Source: Pseudomonadota bacterium (GTDB taxonomy: Bacteria > Pseudomonadota > Alphaproteobacteria > Acetobacterales > Acetobacteraceae). From it: a stretch of 64,000 nt of DNA. Position numbers and translations under genes: made by a program. Every line of letters begins with the position of its first letter. The stretch's first letter is position 1. Of this stretch, positions 50,566-57,833 are shown one piece after another. The notes under the pieces are model-generated. The model saw only the letters and a program-made list of their open reading frames with translations. It did not search any database and had not been told where the DNA came from. The stretch covers positions 23,467 through 87,466 of the forward strand of contig JAJYYH010000015.1 in assembly GCA_021801255.1 (NCBI GenBank), in the 5' to 3' direction.

Positions 50566-52021
50566 AGCTGCGCCCATAGGTGTCCTCGATGCGGACGATG
50601 TCGTCCTCGCCGAGATAGGCGCCGGATTGCACCTCGATCAGGGTGAGCGGGATACGGCCGGGGTTTTCCAGGCGATGCACGCAACCGAGCGGCAGATAGA
50701 CGCTCTCGTTCTCGCGCAGCATGATCCGCTCCTCGTCGCGGGTGACGAGCGCGGTGCCGTTGACCACCACCCAATGCTCGGCGCGGTGGAAATGCTTTTG
50801 CAAGGAAAGCTTCTGCCCCGGGGCGACGACAATGCGCTTGACCTGGAAGCGCTCGCCCTGGATCAGGCTTTCATAAAATCCCCAGGGGCGATAGAGGCGA
50901 TTATGCGCCACCGCCTCCGTCCGGCCGGCGGCGCGCAGGCGGTCCACCACCGCTTTCACGTCCTGGGCATGGCGGCGATCGAGCGCCAGCACCGCATCCT
51001 CGGTCACCACCACCACGGCGTCCTCGAGCCCGACCACGGCGGTCAACATGCCGTCGCTCCGCACATAGCAATCGCGCGCGCCCTCCAGCAGCACGTCGCC
51101 CACCGCGACATTGCCCGCCGCATCCTTGGCGCCAAGCTCCCAGAGCGCATTCCAACTGCCAACATCGGACCAGCCGAGATCGGCCGGCACCACGGCGGCG
51201 TGCGCGGTGCGCTCGGCCACCGCGTAATCGAGGCTGATGGAGGGCGCGCGGGCGAACGCCTCGCGTTCGAGCCGGAGGAAATCGAGATCGGCTTGCCGCT
51301 CCGCAACCGCCCCGCGCACCGCTGCCAGCACCTCCGGCGCGTGCTCTGCCATCTCGGCGATCAGGCTGCGGGCAGTAAAGACAAACATCCCGGAATTCCA
51401 CAAATGCCGCCCCGAGCCGGCCAGGCTCGCGGCGGTCGCGGCGTCGGGTTTTTCGATGAACCGGGCCAGCGCATGCGCCCCCGCAACGCCTGGCAAGGGC
51501 GCCCCGACCTCGATATAGCCATAGCCGGTCTCAGGGCCGGTCGGGGTCATCCCAAACATGACGATCCGCCCCCTCCGCGCCGCCGCGACCGCGGCATCGA
51601 GGGCAACCCGCAATGCCGCATCATCGCCGATCGCGGCGTCGGCCGCCATCATCCACAGCACCTGATCGGGATTATCCTCCGCCGCGAGCAAGGCGGCGGC
51701 GGCGATCGCGGGGGCGCTGTTGCGCCCGACCGGCTCGAGCAGGATGCGCGGCGCCTTGACCCCGCTCAGGCGGAGCTGCTCGGCGATGAGAAAGCGGTGC
51801 TCGTGGTTGCAGACCACGATCGGAGGCGCGAAGCCCGCGCCGGTGGCGCGCAGCGCGGTGTCCTGGAGCAAGCTGCGTTCAGAGACCAGCGGCCAGTATT
51901 GCTTGGGAAAACTCTCGCGCGACACCGGCCAGAGCCGCGTGCCCGATCCCCCTGAAAGGATCACCGGGATAATCAGGCTATCGGCGGGGAGGCTATCGGT
52001 GGGGAGGCTGTCGGCGGGCAT
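50564..52021 (-). CDS. manC: Mannose-1-phosphate guanylyltransferase / mannose-6-phosphate isomerase
   Basis: A 485-residue bifunctional type II enzyme that makes GDP-mannose for polysaccharides. The nucleotidyltransferase signature LSGGSGTRLWPVSRESFPKQ lies at about residues 22-41, and a C-terminal cupin isomerase domain (about 365-480) has QKHFHRAEHWVVVNGTAL and PLGCVHRLENPG. GGAGGAAAG precedes the ATG at 52021. The first 15 residues come from a 15-base tandem repeat and read as Ser-Leu-Pro-Ala/Thr-Asp units, an odd leader absent in homologues. No other sugar genes are adjacent. Confidence 0.93.
   Translation of the reverse strand: MPADSLPTDSLPADSLIIPVILSGGSGTRLWPVSRESFPKQYWPLVSERSLLQDTALRATGAGFAPPIVVCNHEHRFLIAEQLRLSGVKAPRILLEPVGRNSAPAIAAAALLAAEDNPDQVLWMMAADAAIGDDAALRVALDAAVAAARRGRIVMFGMTPTGPETGYGYIEVGAPLPGVAGAHALARFIEKPDAATAASLAGSGRHLWNSGMFVFTARSLIAEMAEHAPEVLAAVRGAVAERQADLDFLRLEREAFARAPSISLDYAVAERTAHAAVVPADLGWSDVGSWNALWELGAKDAAGNVAVGDVLLEGARDCYVRSDGMLTAVVGLEDAVVVVTEDAVLALDRRHAQDVKAVVDRLRAAGRTEAVAHNRLYRPWGFYESLIQGERFQVKRIVVAPGQKLSLQKHFHRAEHWVVVNGTALVTRDEERIMLRENESVYLPLGCVHRLENPGRIPLTLIEVQSGAYLGEDDIVRIEDTYGRS
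51976..52020. repeat. 15-base tandem repeat in the 5' end of manC
   Basis: Three units of GGCTATCGGCGGGGA type at 51976, 51991 and 52006 (one change in each of the last two). Each unit is five codons, so copy-number change would keep the manC frame. Confidence 0.8.
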
Positions 52022-52113
52022 GAAGGCTTTCCTCCGTGGCGGATCGCTGGGCTATAACGTGGTCAATCCTGTGCATACGGAAATCTGCATACGAATGTTA
52101 AAGGAAAACCGCC
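52022..52113. promoter_or_regulatory. Divergent spacer manC / amidohydrolase with TGCATACG direct repeats
   Basis: TGCATACG occurs twice in the same orientation about 15 bases apart (near 52073 and 52088), just before the AAAGGA ribosome site of the amidohydrolase gene. This could be a regulator binding site. No clear promoter boxes stand out. Confidence 0.4.
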
Positions 52114-53298
52114 ATGCCCGACACCATGCCACCCCGCAATGACATCGCCGAGGCAATCCAGCGGATCGAGCCGGAACTGATCGCGCTGCGCCGCGACATC
52201 CATGCCCATCCCGAACTCGCCTTCGCCGAACACCGCACCGCCGGGATCGTGGCGCGCGAACTCACCCGCCTCGGCATCGCGCACCAGAGCGGGATCGGCG
52301 GCACCGGCGTCGTCGGGCTGATCGAGGGCGGGCGGCCCGGCCCGACGCTCGCCATTCGCGCCGATATGGACGCGCTGCCGATCGAGGAGCGCACCGGTCT
52401 GCCCTTCGCCAGCACTGTTCCCGGCTTGATGCACGCCTGCGGCCACGACGTCCACACCACGACCTTGCTCGGCGTCGCCGCCCTGCTCAAGGAGCTTGCG
52501 CCGCAGCTCAATGGCCGCGTCAAACTGGTCTTCCAGCCCGCCGAGGAAGTGCTCGCCGGCGCCGCGGCGATGATCAAGGACGGGGTGATGGAGGCACCCG
52601 AGGTGGATATGGCGCTCGGCTTCCACAACCAGCCCGACATGCCCCTCGGGCGCTTCGGCTTCGTGCATGGCGCCTGCCTCGCCGCCTCCGACCGCTTCGA
52701 TCTCGTCATCCACGGCCGCTCCGGCCACGCCGCCCATCCCGACAAGGCGATCGACCCGATCGTCGCCGCCGCCCATTTCATCACCACCGCGCAAACCGTC
52801 GTCGCCCGCGAGGTCAACCCGATCCATCCGGCGGTGGTGACCATCGGCGCGGTGCATGGCGGCACGGTGCATAATATCATTCCCGACGAGGTGACGCTGC
52901 GCGGCACCGTGCGCACCCTCCACCCCACCGCCCGCGACATCGCCGAGGCCGCGCTGCGCCGGCTCGCCGCCGGGCTGGAAGCCGAATTGCGCACCCCCTC
53001 CCGCCTCGCCTATGAGCGGCTGGTGCCGCCGCTGGTCAATCATCCGGAAATATTGGAGCGCGGCGTCGCTGCGGTGCGCGCGCAACTCGGCGAGGTCGTG
53101 GACGCCATGGACCCGAGCATGGGCAGCGAGGATTTCGCCCTTTTCGCCGAGCGCGTGCCAGCCTTCCAGCTCCGCATCGGCTCCGGCCAGCCCGGCCGCC
53201 AGGATCGGCTGCACAACTCCGCCTATCAGCCGGCCGAGGCGGCGATCGGCCTCGGCGCCCAGGCGCTGACCCGGGCGGCGCTCGATCTGCTGCGCTGA
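52114..53298 (+). CDS. M20-family amidohydrolase (hippurate hydrolase/IAA-amino-acid hydrolase type)
   Basis: A 394-residue zinc or manganese-dependent amidase of the M20D group. Metal and catalytic motifs: ALRRDIHAHPELAF at the start, MHACGHDVHTTTLLG (near 108-122), FQPAEE (near 140), and the C-terminal His in MGSEDFALF region. The lid domain with HGRSGHAAHPDKAIDP sits in the middle. It hydrolyses N-acyl amino acids or similar amides in the cytoplasm. It is divergent from manC and not part of an evident pathway. Confidence 0.92.
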   Translation: MPDTMPPRNDIAEAIQRIEPELIALRRDIHAHPELAFAEHRTAGIVARELTRLGIAHQSGIGGTGVVGLIEGGRPGPTLAIRADMDALPIEERTGLPFASTVPGLMHACGHDVHTTTLLGVAALLKELAPQLNGRVKLVFQPAEEVLAGAAAMIKDGVMEAPEVDMALGFHNQPDMPLGRFGFVHGACLAASDRFDLVIHGRSGHAAHPDKAIDPIVAAAHFITTAQTVVAREVNPIHPAVVTIGAVHGGTVHNIIPDEVTLRGTVRTLHPTARDIAEAALRRLAAGLEAELRTPSRLAYERLVPPLVNHPEILERGVAAVRAQLGEVVDAMDPSMGSEDFALFAERVPAFQLRIGSGQPGRQDRLHNSAYQPAEAAIGLGAQALTRAALDLLR

Positions 53299-53327
53299 GC
53301 AGCGCGTTTGGGAGGAAATGTGGCGAA

Positions 53328-53600
53328 GTGGGGGGCTTCTGTTGCCCGGTGCCCCCCGAACCGCGCTTATCGCTTACGCAGCGACAGCGAGCGCCATGTT
53401 GTCGTTGGCACCTGTAAAACGGCCCGATGACGGCGGAACCATGCCGAGCGAAAGATACATCTTTACCACGCGTGTCGAGCCTGTTTCGCCCCCCTCGCCC
53501 GGCCGACCCGCCGGGAGAAACTGGTGGAGGCGCCGGGCACTGCCCCCGGGTCCACTACGCTTATTCCATATATCGTTTATCGCCATAGCCGGTTGCCCAG
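53328..53600 (-). ncRNA. ssrA: Two-piece (circularly permuted) tmRNA
   Basis: On the minus strand the acceptor piece comes first. It ends CGCCTCC-A-CCA, with the encoded CCA at 53524-53522 and a 5-bp T-stem CCGGG/CCCGG. A short spacer (about 53521-53494) follows, then the coding piece starts GGGGGCGAAACAGGCTCGAC (53493 downward). GGGGGCG pairs with CGCCTCC, remaking the tRNA-like acceptor stem. The tag frame at 53409-53374 reads ANDNMALAVAA-stop with GCC as resume codon. A stem GGGGGGC/GCCCCCC ends the coding piece. This permuted form is known from alphaproteobacteria. It rescues stalled ribosomes. The exact outer ends are estimates. Confidence 0.9.
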
Positions 53601-53650
53601 CGATCGCGATATAGGCGCTCCGAGACCGTTGTAAAAGGGGAGATCCGCCG

Positions 53651-54586
53651 ATGCCGCTCGCGCCCGACCAGCAGGACGAAATCGCGGCCCAGCGCGCCGC
53701 CCGCGCCGAGACCCGGCGCGCCACCGTGCCGGCGCTGGAGGACATGCTCTATCGGCCGCTGCCCGTGCTCGACCATGGTTTTATCCGCGTCATCGACTAC
53801 ATGGGCGATGACGGCGCCATCGTGCAGGCGGCCCGCGTTTCCTATGGGCGCGGGACCCGCAAGGTGAGCGAGGATGCCGGGCTGATCCGCTATCTCATGC
53901 GCCATCACCACACCACGCCGTTCGAGATGTGCGAGATCAAGTATCACGTCAAACTACCGATTTTCATCGCCCGCCAGTGGATCCGCCACCGCACCGCGAA
54001 TGTGAATGAATACTCCGCCCGCTATTCCATCCTCGATCGCGAGTTTTACATCCCGGCACCCGAAAATCTCGCCGCGCAATCGGCAACCAACCGCCAGGGG
54101 CGGGGCGCCATGCTGGAGGGCGAGGAGGCGGCGCGGGTGCTCGATATCCTGCGCGCCGACGCCGCGCGCTGCCATGACCACTATCTCGACCTCTTGAACG
54201 AGGACACGAGCGGCGCCCCGCGCGATCCCTCCCGCCAGGGCCTCGCGCGCGAGCTGGCGCGGATGAACCTCACCCTCAATACCTATACCCAGTGGTACTG
54301 GAAGACCGATCTGCACAATCTCTTTCATTTTCTGGCGCTCCGTGCCGACGCCCACGCGCAATACGAAATCCGCGCCTATGCTGAGGTAATGCTGCGCACC
54401 GTCGAGACCTGGGTGCCGCTAGCCTACGGCGCGTTTCGCGACTATCGGCTCGGCGCGGTCACGCTCTCGGCCCCGATGCGCGCGGCATTGCGCCGGATGC
54501 TGGCCGGGGAGCGGGTCGAGCAGGCAGACTCCGGGCTTTCCAAGCGGGAGTGGGCGGAATTTTTGGCGGCGATAAATGGGGGGTGA
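53651..54586 (+). CDS. thyX: Flavin-dependent thymidylate synthase ThyX
   Basis: A 311-residue FAD enzyme that methylates dUMP to dTMP using methylene-THF and NADPH. The ThyX signature [15 protein letters not shown] (RHRxxxxNxxSxR type, near residue 114) is intact. A second conserved part is [28 protein letters not shown] precedes the ATG. The chain is longer than many ThyX (about 230) but normal for alphaproteobacteria. It lies opposite to ssrA with a short gap. Confidence 0.95.
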   Translation: MPLAPDQQDEIAAQRAARAETRRATVPALEDMLYRPLPVLDHGFIRVIDYMGDDGAIVQAARVSYGRGTRKVSEDAGLIRYLMRHHHTTPFEMCEIKYHVKLPIFIARQWIRHRTANVNEYSARYSILDREFYIPAPENLAAQSATNRQGRGAMLEGEEAARVLDILRADAARCHDHYLDLLNEDTSGAPRDPSRQGLARELARMNLTLNTYTQWYWKTDLHNLFHFLALRADAHAQYEIRAYAEVMLRTVETWVPLAYGAFRDYRLGAVTLSAPMRAALRRMLAGERVEQADSGLSKREWAEFLAAINGG

Positions 54587-54898
54587 GATAAAAAAATCGC
54601 TTCATCAAACTATGCTGCCGAAATTGCCACATGCCAATTTATTAATTGAATCGTAGCTGACGCTATGACGATATGCAGGCTGTTCGCCGGCAGTTTACGA
54701 TGCGCCAATTAGACGATAGAAATGGATAAGCGTTATCGGGAAGGAATTTCAGAAATTTTGAAAAAACTATGGTGGAAATTTCATATGTAAAAATCTTCTA
54801 TAACATGGATAACGACAACTCATCATCGCAATCATAAATATCGGCGCCACTCACGGCGCGGAGGACTTGAAAAAAAGCCGGCAAGCCGGCTAAAATCC
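54587..54898. other. AT-rich gap after thyX with a minus-strand terminator-like hairpin
   Basis: About 310 bases with much lower GC than the surroundings and no supported gene. At 54876-54891 AGCCGGC-AA-GCCGGCT forms a hairpin flanked on the minus strand by seven T residues (54870-54875), which fits an intrinsic terminator for leftward transcripts; read rightward it lacks a good T-run. Confidence 0.5.
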
Positions 54899-54927
54899 TT
54901 GACGCAAGGCCTTGGGCGGGGCTAAAT
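54899..54927 (+). promoter_or_regulatory. Promoter of the UAU tRNA gene
   Basis: TTGACG and CTAAAT are separated by 17 bases, and the tRNA starts 25 bases after the -10 box. A small hairpin GGGGC-TAAATT-GCCCC overlaps the -10 region. It suggests the odd tRNA is expressed. Confidence 0.55.
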
Positions 54928-54951
54928 TGCCCCGTTGTCACGATTCGCAAT

Positions 54952-55042
54952 GGAGAGGTGACCGAGCGGCTTAAGGTGACGGTCTTATAAACCGTTGGAG
55001 ATGCTACAACATCTCCCGTGGGTTCGAATCCCACCCTCTCCG
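54952..55042 (+). tRNA. Class II (serine-type) tRNA with anticodon UAU
   Basis: A complete cloverleaf of 91 bases: acceptor GGAGAGG/CCTCTCC, discriminator G, 3-bp D-stem ACC/GGT with the GG pair in an 11-base loop, anticodon stem ACGGT/ACCGT, loop CTTATAA (anticodon TAT at 54986-54988), a long variable arm with a 7-bp stem GGAGATG/CATCTCC, and T-arm GTGGG-TTCGAAT-CCCAC. CCA is not encoded. Long arm, G73 and the acceptor are serine features, but the anticodon would read AUA, an isoleucine codon. Leu and Tyr are less likely because they use A73. The structure is seen directly; the aminoacylation is inference. Confidence 0.85.
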
Positions 55043-55134
55043 TCGAATTCTTAACATTCAGCGGAAAAGACGGCTACATAATAGGAAGTTACCTTACCAA
55101 GCCTTCCATTCACATCCATACTTACTAACTGATC

Positions 55135-55356
55135 CTACTTTATATAATTCATCGGTCGTGTCAACAGATGATTCTGGCGCTTGATGTCATCCAACAATTC
55201 CGATTGGAATCTATCTCGCGTTCGGTGAAAACATGTTCGAACATTCGAGTGAAATCTTTGTAGGATATCGTCATAGAGAGTTATAATTATATCGATGTTT
55301 AAGCCGGAATTTTGAAGCGTTGCCCATGAACCCGGGAATAAAAATACGCCTCGCAC
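55135..55356 (-). CDS. Possible small protein or gene remnant in AT-rich DNA
   Basis: A 73-residue frame with low-GC codons, ending TCFHRTRDRFQSELLDDI and RPMNYIK. The C-terminal 45 residues look like a helical piece of a larger protein, so it may be the tail of a decayed gene. No clear ribosome site. Family not recognised; it may not be expressed. Confidence 0.25.
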   Translation of the reverse strand: MRGVFLFPGSWATLQNSGLNIDIIITLYDDILQRFHSNVRTCFHRTRDRFQSELLDDIKRQNHLLTRPMNYIK

Positions 55357-55568
55357 GTCTGGCGCCGGTCCCGGACGAAAATTCCCCCGCCTCGTTTTCG
55401 GACGGGCGGGTCGTCATCTTGGTCCGTGAGGGAAAGCTCGATCGCCCGATCGATATCTTGCGGCAGTTACGTGCATCGGGCGTTTCGCTCCGCGCGGCGC
55501 ATGGGGACGGGATAGCATGGGGGTGGCGGCGGGGCACAAGAACGGCGTCAGGCGGTGTTGAGAAATAA
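55326..55568 (+). CDS. Possible small protein of unknown function
   Basis: An 80-residue frame starting MNPGIKIRLARLAPVPDENS, then DGRVVILVREGKLDRPIDIL and a basic end. The middle has an ordered look (alternating hydrophobic residues, RLARLAP, ILVREGKL), but no domain is recognised and no strong ribosome site precedes it. GC content is like the chromosome. It may be a fragment. Confidence 0.3.
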   Translation: MNPGIKIRLARLAPVPDENSPASFSDGRVVILVREGKLDRPIDILRQLRASGVSLRAAHGDGIAWGWRRGTRTASGGVEK

Positions 55569-55587
55569 ACGCTGCAGGGTGATTATC

Positions 55588-55705
55588 AGACCAGGGGCTT
55601 TGCCCCTGGACCCCAGCAAAGGCGGAGCCTTTGCAATCCCTTCCGGGATGCGGGTCTGGGGCCGCTGCCCCCAGCTTGTCCAGGGCAGCGCCCTGGTCTT
55701 GCTTT
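55588..55705. repeat. Multi-hairpin intergenic repeat, copy E (full length, inverted to D)
   Basis: Reverse complement of copy D with few changes over about 115 bases: stems CCAGGGGC/GCCCCTGG, GCAAAGGC/GCCTTTGC, CTGGGG/CCCCAG, CCAGGGC/GCCCTGG. It lies about 40 bases outside the tRNA-Cys scar, on the chromosome side. Confidence 0.85.
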
Positions 55706-55745
55706 AAGTTGAGCCGCATGACGGGATAGATCTGCTTGAATTTAT

Positions 55746-55791
55746 TGGAGGTCCGGGCCGGAATCGAACCGGCATACGCGGATTTGCAGTC
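55746..55791 (-). other. 3' fragment of tRNA-Cys(GCA): attachment-site scar
   Basis: On the minus strand: anticodon loop CTGCAAA (GCA), 3' anticodon stem TCCGC, T-arm GCCGG-TTCGATT-CCGGC, acceptor 3' strand CCGGACC, discriminator T as expected for Cys, and encoded CCA. The 5' half is missing: upstream bases give no D-arm, and the 5' anticodon strand pairs for only two bases. This is what site-specific integration into the 3' part of tRNA-Cys leaves at the far end of an element. The intact gene should lie to the right, outside the window. Confidence 0.8.
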
Positions 55792-55828
55792 ACGTAACGC
55801 CAGCGGACGTTGAGAGAAACGAGACGAC

Positions 55829-55956
55829 GCGGACCCCGAAAAACCTGAGATATTCCGCCATTTCCCTTGAATGTGCGCGGACATCGTGCGAAATTAAGAG
55901 ACACGAAATGTCAGCCGCGCGGGTCCGCATGGGGTCCGCAAAAGATTCGCGGACCT
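55829..55956. promoter_or_regulatory. Cluster of GCGGACC motifs between scar and integrase
   Basis: GCGGACC occurs in plus orientation at 55829 and 55950 and in minus orientation (GGTCCGC) at 55922 and 55933, i.e. four copies in 128 bases. Integrase arm-binding sites or an operator for int are the likely meaning. Confidence 0.45.
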
Positions 55957-55968
55957 TGGAGATGGCGC

Positions 55969-57198
55969 ATGAAACTCACCCATAAAACCGTCGAAGCCGC
56001 CCGGTGCCCGGCCGGGAAAAAGGACGTGCTGCTGTTCGATTCCGAGACCCGAGGTTTCGGTCTCCGCGTCGGAGCGAGCGGGGCGAAAATTTTCCTGGCG
56101 CAGTACAGCACCCCGGCGGGGAAGCGGCGGGTGCCCCTCGGAAGTTTCGGCGCGGTCACGGTCGAACAGGCGCGGCGCGAGGCAAAGGCAATCCTCGGCG
56201 ACGCCGCCAAGGGGCTCGACCCGGCGGCCGACCGCGCCAGGGAAAAGAAGAAGGCGCCACCCTACCTTGTGCGCACACTGGTGGATGGCTGGGCGGCGGC
56301 GCGGGAGGGCGACCGGCGAGAGTCCTATCTCCGCGAAGCCGTCTTGTGCATTCGCCGCAATCTCCCCGGCTGGCTTGATCTCCCCGCCGCCGATATCACC
56401 ACCGGCGAGGCGGTGCGCGCGCTCGACCGCGTGCGCCAGGAGAAGGGCGTCGTCACCGCCAACCGAACGCTTGCCTATGCGCGAGCCGCTTTCGGCTGGG
56501 CCGCTCGGCGCCAGGCGATTCCCGCCAATCCGCTCAAGGGCATCGAGCGGCCAGGCCGGGAAACCTCTCGCGACCGTGTGCTTACTATCGATGAGCTTGG
56601 CGCGATATGGCGCGCAACGGAGACTCTGGGCTGGCCTTTCGGCGCCTTTGCTCGCGCCCTCATGCTCACCCTGGCGCGGCGTAGCGAGGTTGCGGGGATG
56701 CGCTGGGGCGAGATCGCCCCGGACTTCTCGACCTGGACGCTCCCCGCATCGCGCGCCAAGAACGGGCGCGCCCATGTGACGCATCTCTCCGAGCCGGTGC
56801 GGGGTATCCTGCGCGGCACCGCGCGCTTCGCCGGCAACCCTCACGTGTTCGCCGGGCAAGGTGCCAAGCCGATCGCCGCCTTCAACTACGCCAAGGCCGC
56901 CCTTGACCGCATCCTCGCCGAGCAGGGGCACGATCTCCCCGCCTGGCGCTTCCATGATTTCCGCCGCGCGGGCGTCACCTGGCTGGCCGGGGCAGGCTTC
57001 CCGCCGCATGTCTGTGACAAACTGCTCAACCACGTTGGCGGCACCATCTCGGGCGTTGCCGCCGTCTATCAGCGCGCCGAATTTCTGCCCGAGCGCGCCC
57101 GAGCGCTTGACGCATGGGCCGCCGCCGTCCTCGCCGCCGCCGAAGGAAAAGCCGAGCCCGCGAATGTGGTGGCGCTGCGCCAGTCAAGCGCCGCTTGA
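55969..57198 (+). CDS. Tyrosine recombinase integrase (P4 type)
   Basis: A 409-residue site-specific recombinase. Start at 55969 has GGAG upstream. The N-terminal DUF4102-like domain (KLTHKTVEAARCPAGKKDVL, GFGLRVGASGAKIFLAQY) is typical of tRNA-targeting P4 integrases. Catalytic residues: Arg in LARRSEVAGMRW (near 237), His-xx-Arg in RFHDFRR (near 328), His in KLLNHVGG (near 354) and the nucleophile Tyr in AAVYQRAEF (near 366). It sits 180 bases from the tRNA-Cys scar. GC content is close to the chromosome, which suggests long residence or a related host. Confidence 0.93.
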   Translation: MKLTHKTVEAARCPAGKKDVLLFDSETRGFGLRVGASGAKIFLAQYSTPAGKRRVPLGSFGAVTVEQARREAKAILGDAAKGLDPAADRAREKKKAPPYLVRTLVDGWAAAREGDRRESYLREAVLCIRRNLPGWLDLPAADITTGEAVRALDRVRQEKGVVTANRTLAYARAAFGWAARRQAIPANPLKGIERPGRETSRDRVLTIDELGAIWRATETLGWPFGAFARALMLTLARRSEVAGMRWGEIAPDFSTWTLPASRAKNGRAHVTHLSEPVRGILRGTARFAGNPHVFAGQGAKPIAAFNYAKAALDRILAEQGHDLPAWRFHDFRRAGVTWLAGAGFPPHVCDKLLNHVGGTISGVAAVYQRAEFLPERARALDAWAAAVLAAAEGKAEPANVVALRQSSAA

Positions 57199-57230
57199 CG
57201 CGGGCGCTTCGTTCGATTACGTTGCCGCTG

Positions 57231-57503
57231 GTGATACGAAATTTCCGCAGCAAGGCGCTTGCAACCTACTTCACCACCGGCAACGCCAGCGCCTTGAGCG
57301 TGCCGAATGCGGCGAGGGTAAGGCGCATGCTCCGCGTGCTCGATGCCGCCGGCCGGCCCGAGGATGCGAACCTGCCAGGGTTCTATCTCCACCGGCTGCA
57401 AGGCTCGCCCCGCTGGTCGATCCGCGTCACCGCGAACTGGCGCATCACCTTCGGCTGGGACCGCGCCGATGCCATCGATGTTGACCTTGAGGATTATCAC
57501 TGA
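57231..57503 (+). CDS. higB: HigB-type RelE/ParE-superfamily toxin
   Basis: A 90-residue ribosome-dependent mRNA interferase. I start at the GTG at 57231 (VIRNFRSKALATYFTTG), matching the family start; upstream frame is open into the integrase gene. Family pattern: NFRSKALATYF, ARVRRMLRVLDAA, LPGFYLHRLQGSPRWSIRV and NWRITFGWDRADAIDVDLEDYH (given here in pieces). It is paired with the antitoxin by a TGATG overlap. Stabilises the island. Confidence 0.88.
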   Translation: MIRNFRSKALATYFTTGNASALSVPNAARVRRMLRVLDAAGRPEDANLPGFYLHRLQGSPRWSIRVTANWRITFGWDRADAIDVDLEDYH

Positions 57504-57814
57504 TGACCGCGCAACCGCTCCGCTCCGCCCTGCCACCGATGCACCCTGGCGAATTGCTCCGCGAGGAAATCATCCCCGCCCTCGGGATGCCGCGGCAAGA
57601 CATCGCCCGCGCGCTCGGCATCTCCCGCCAGGCGCTGCACTCAATCCTGACCGAACGCGCCGCCATCTCGCCGCTGATGGCCCTCAAACTCGGGCGCCTT
57701 TGCGGCAACGGCCCCGATCTCTGGATGACCCTGCAAACCCGCTACGACCTCGCGCACATGGCCGAAACCCGCCGCGCCGAAATTGACGCGGTGCCGAGTC
57801 TGCACGCTGCCTGA
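57503..57814 (+). CDS. higA: HigA-type XRE antitoxin
   Basis: A 103-residue HTH protein: MHPGELLREEIIPALGMPRQ, the helix-turn-helix DIARALGISRQALHSILTER, and the HigA-specific NGPDLWMTLQTRYDL. It neutralises the upstream toxin and probably represses the pair. It begins inside the toxin stop codon (TGATG). Toxin-first order is the HigBA norm. Confidence 0.92.
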   Translation: MTAQPLRSALPPMHPGELLREEIIPALGMPRQDIARALGISRQALHSILTERAAISPLMALKLGRLCGNGPDLWMTLQTRYDLAHMAETRRAEIDAVPSLHAA

Positions 57815-57833
57815 CACGAAACGGAAAAATTTG

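Larger units (their letters stand above)
55043..55587. other. Mixed, partly AT-rich gap between tRNA and repeat copy E
   Basis: About 545 bases. The first 280 are AT-rich; the rest returns to chromosomal GC. Two short frames are listed separately with low confidence. Nothing else is recognised. The composition change and lack of clear genes suggest remnants of an older insertion next to the tRNA. Confidence 0.4.

Noticed and set aside
53318..53614. Plus-strand frame of 98 codons upstream of thyX
   Set aside because: It lies entirely on the tmRNA gene, whose pairing and tag explain the sequence.
54798..55034. Minus-strand frame of 78 codons over the tRNA
   Set aside because: It covers the tRNA and its promoter; frame is incidental.
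54952..55042. tRNA-Leu(UAA) or tRNA-Tyr
   Set aside because: The 7-base loop places TAT, not TAA or GTA, in positions 34-36, and the discriminator is G rather than A.
55746..55840. Complete tRNA-Cys gene on the minus strand
   Set aside because: The 5' half lacks a D-arm and the 5' anticodon strand does not pair beyond two bases; only the 3' part is real.
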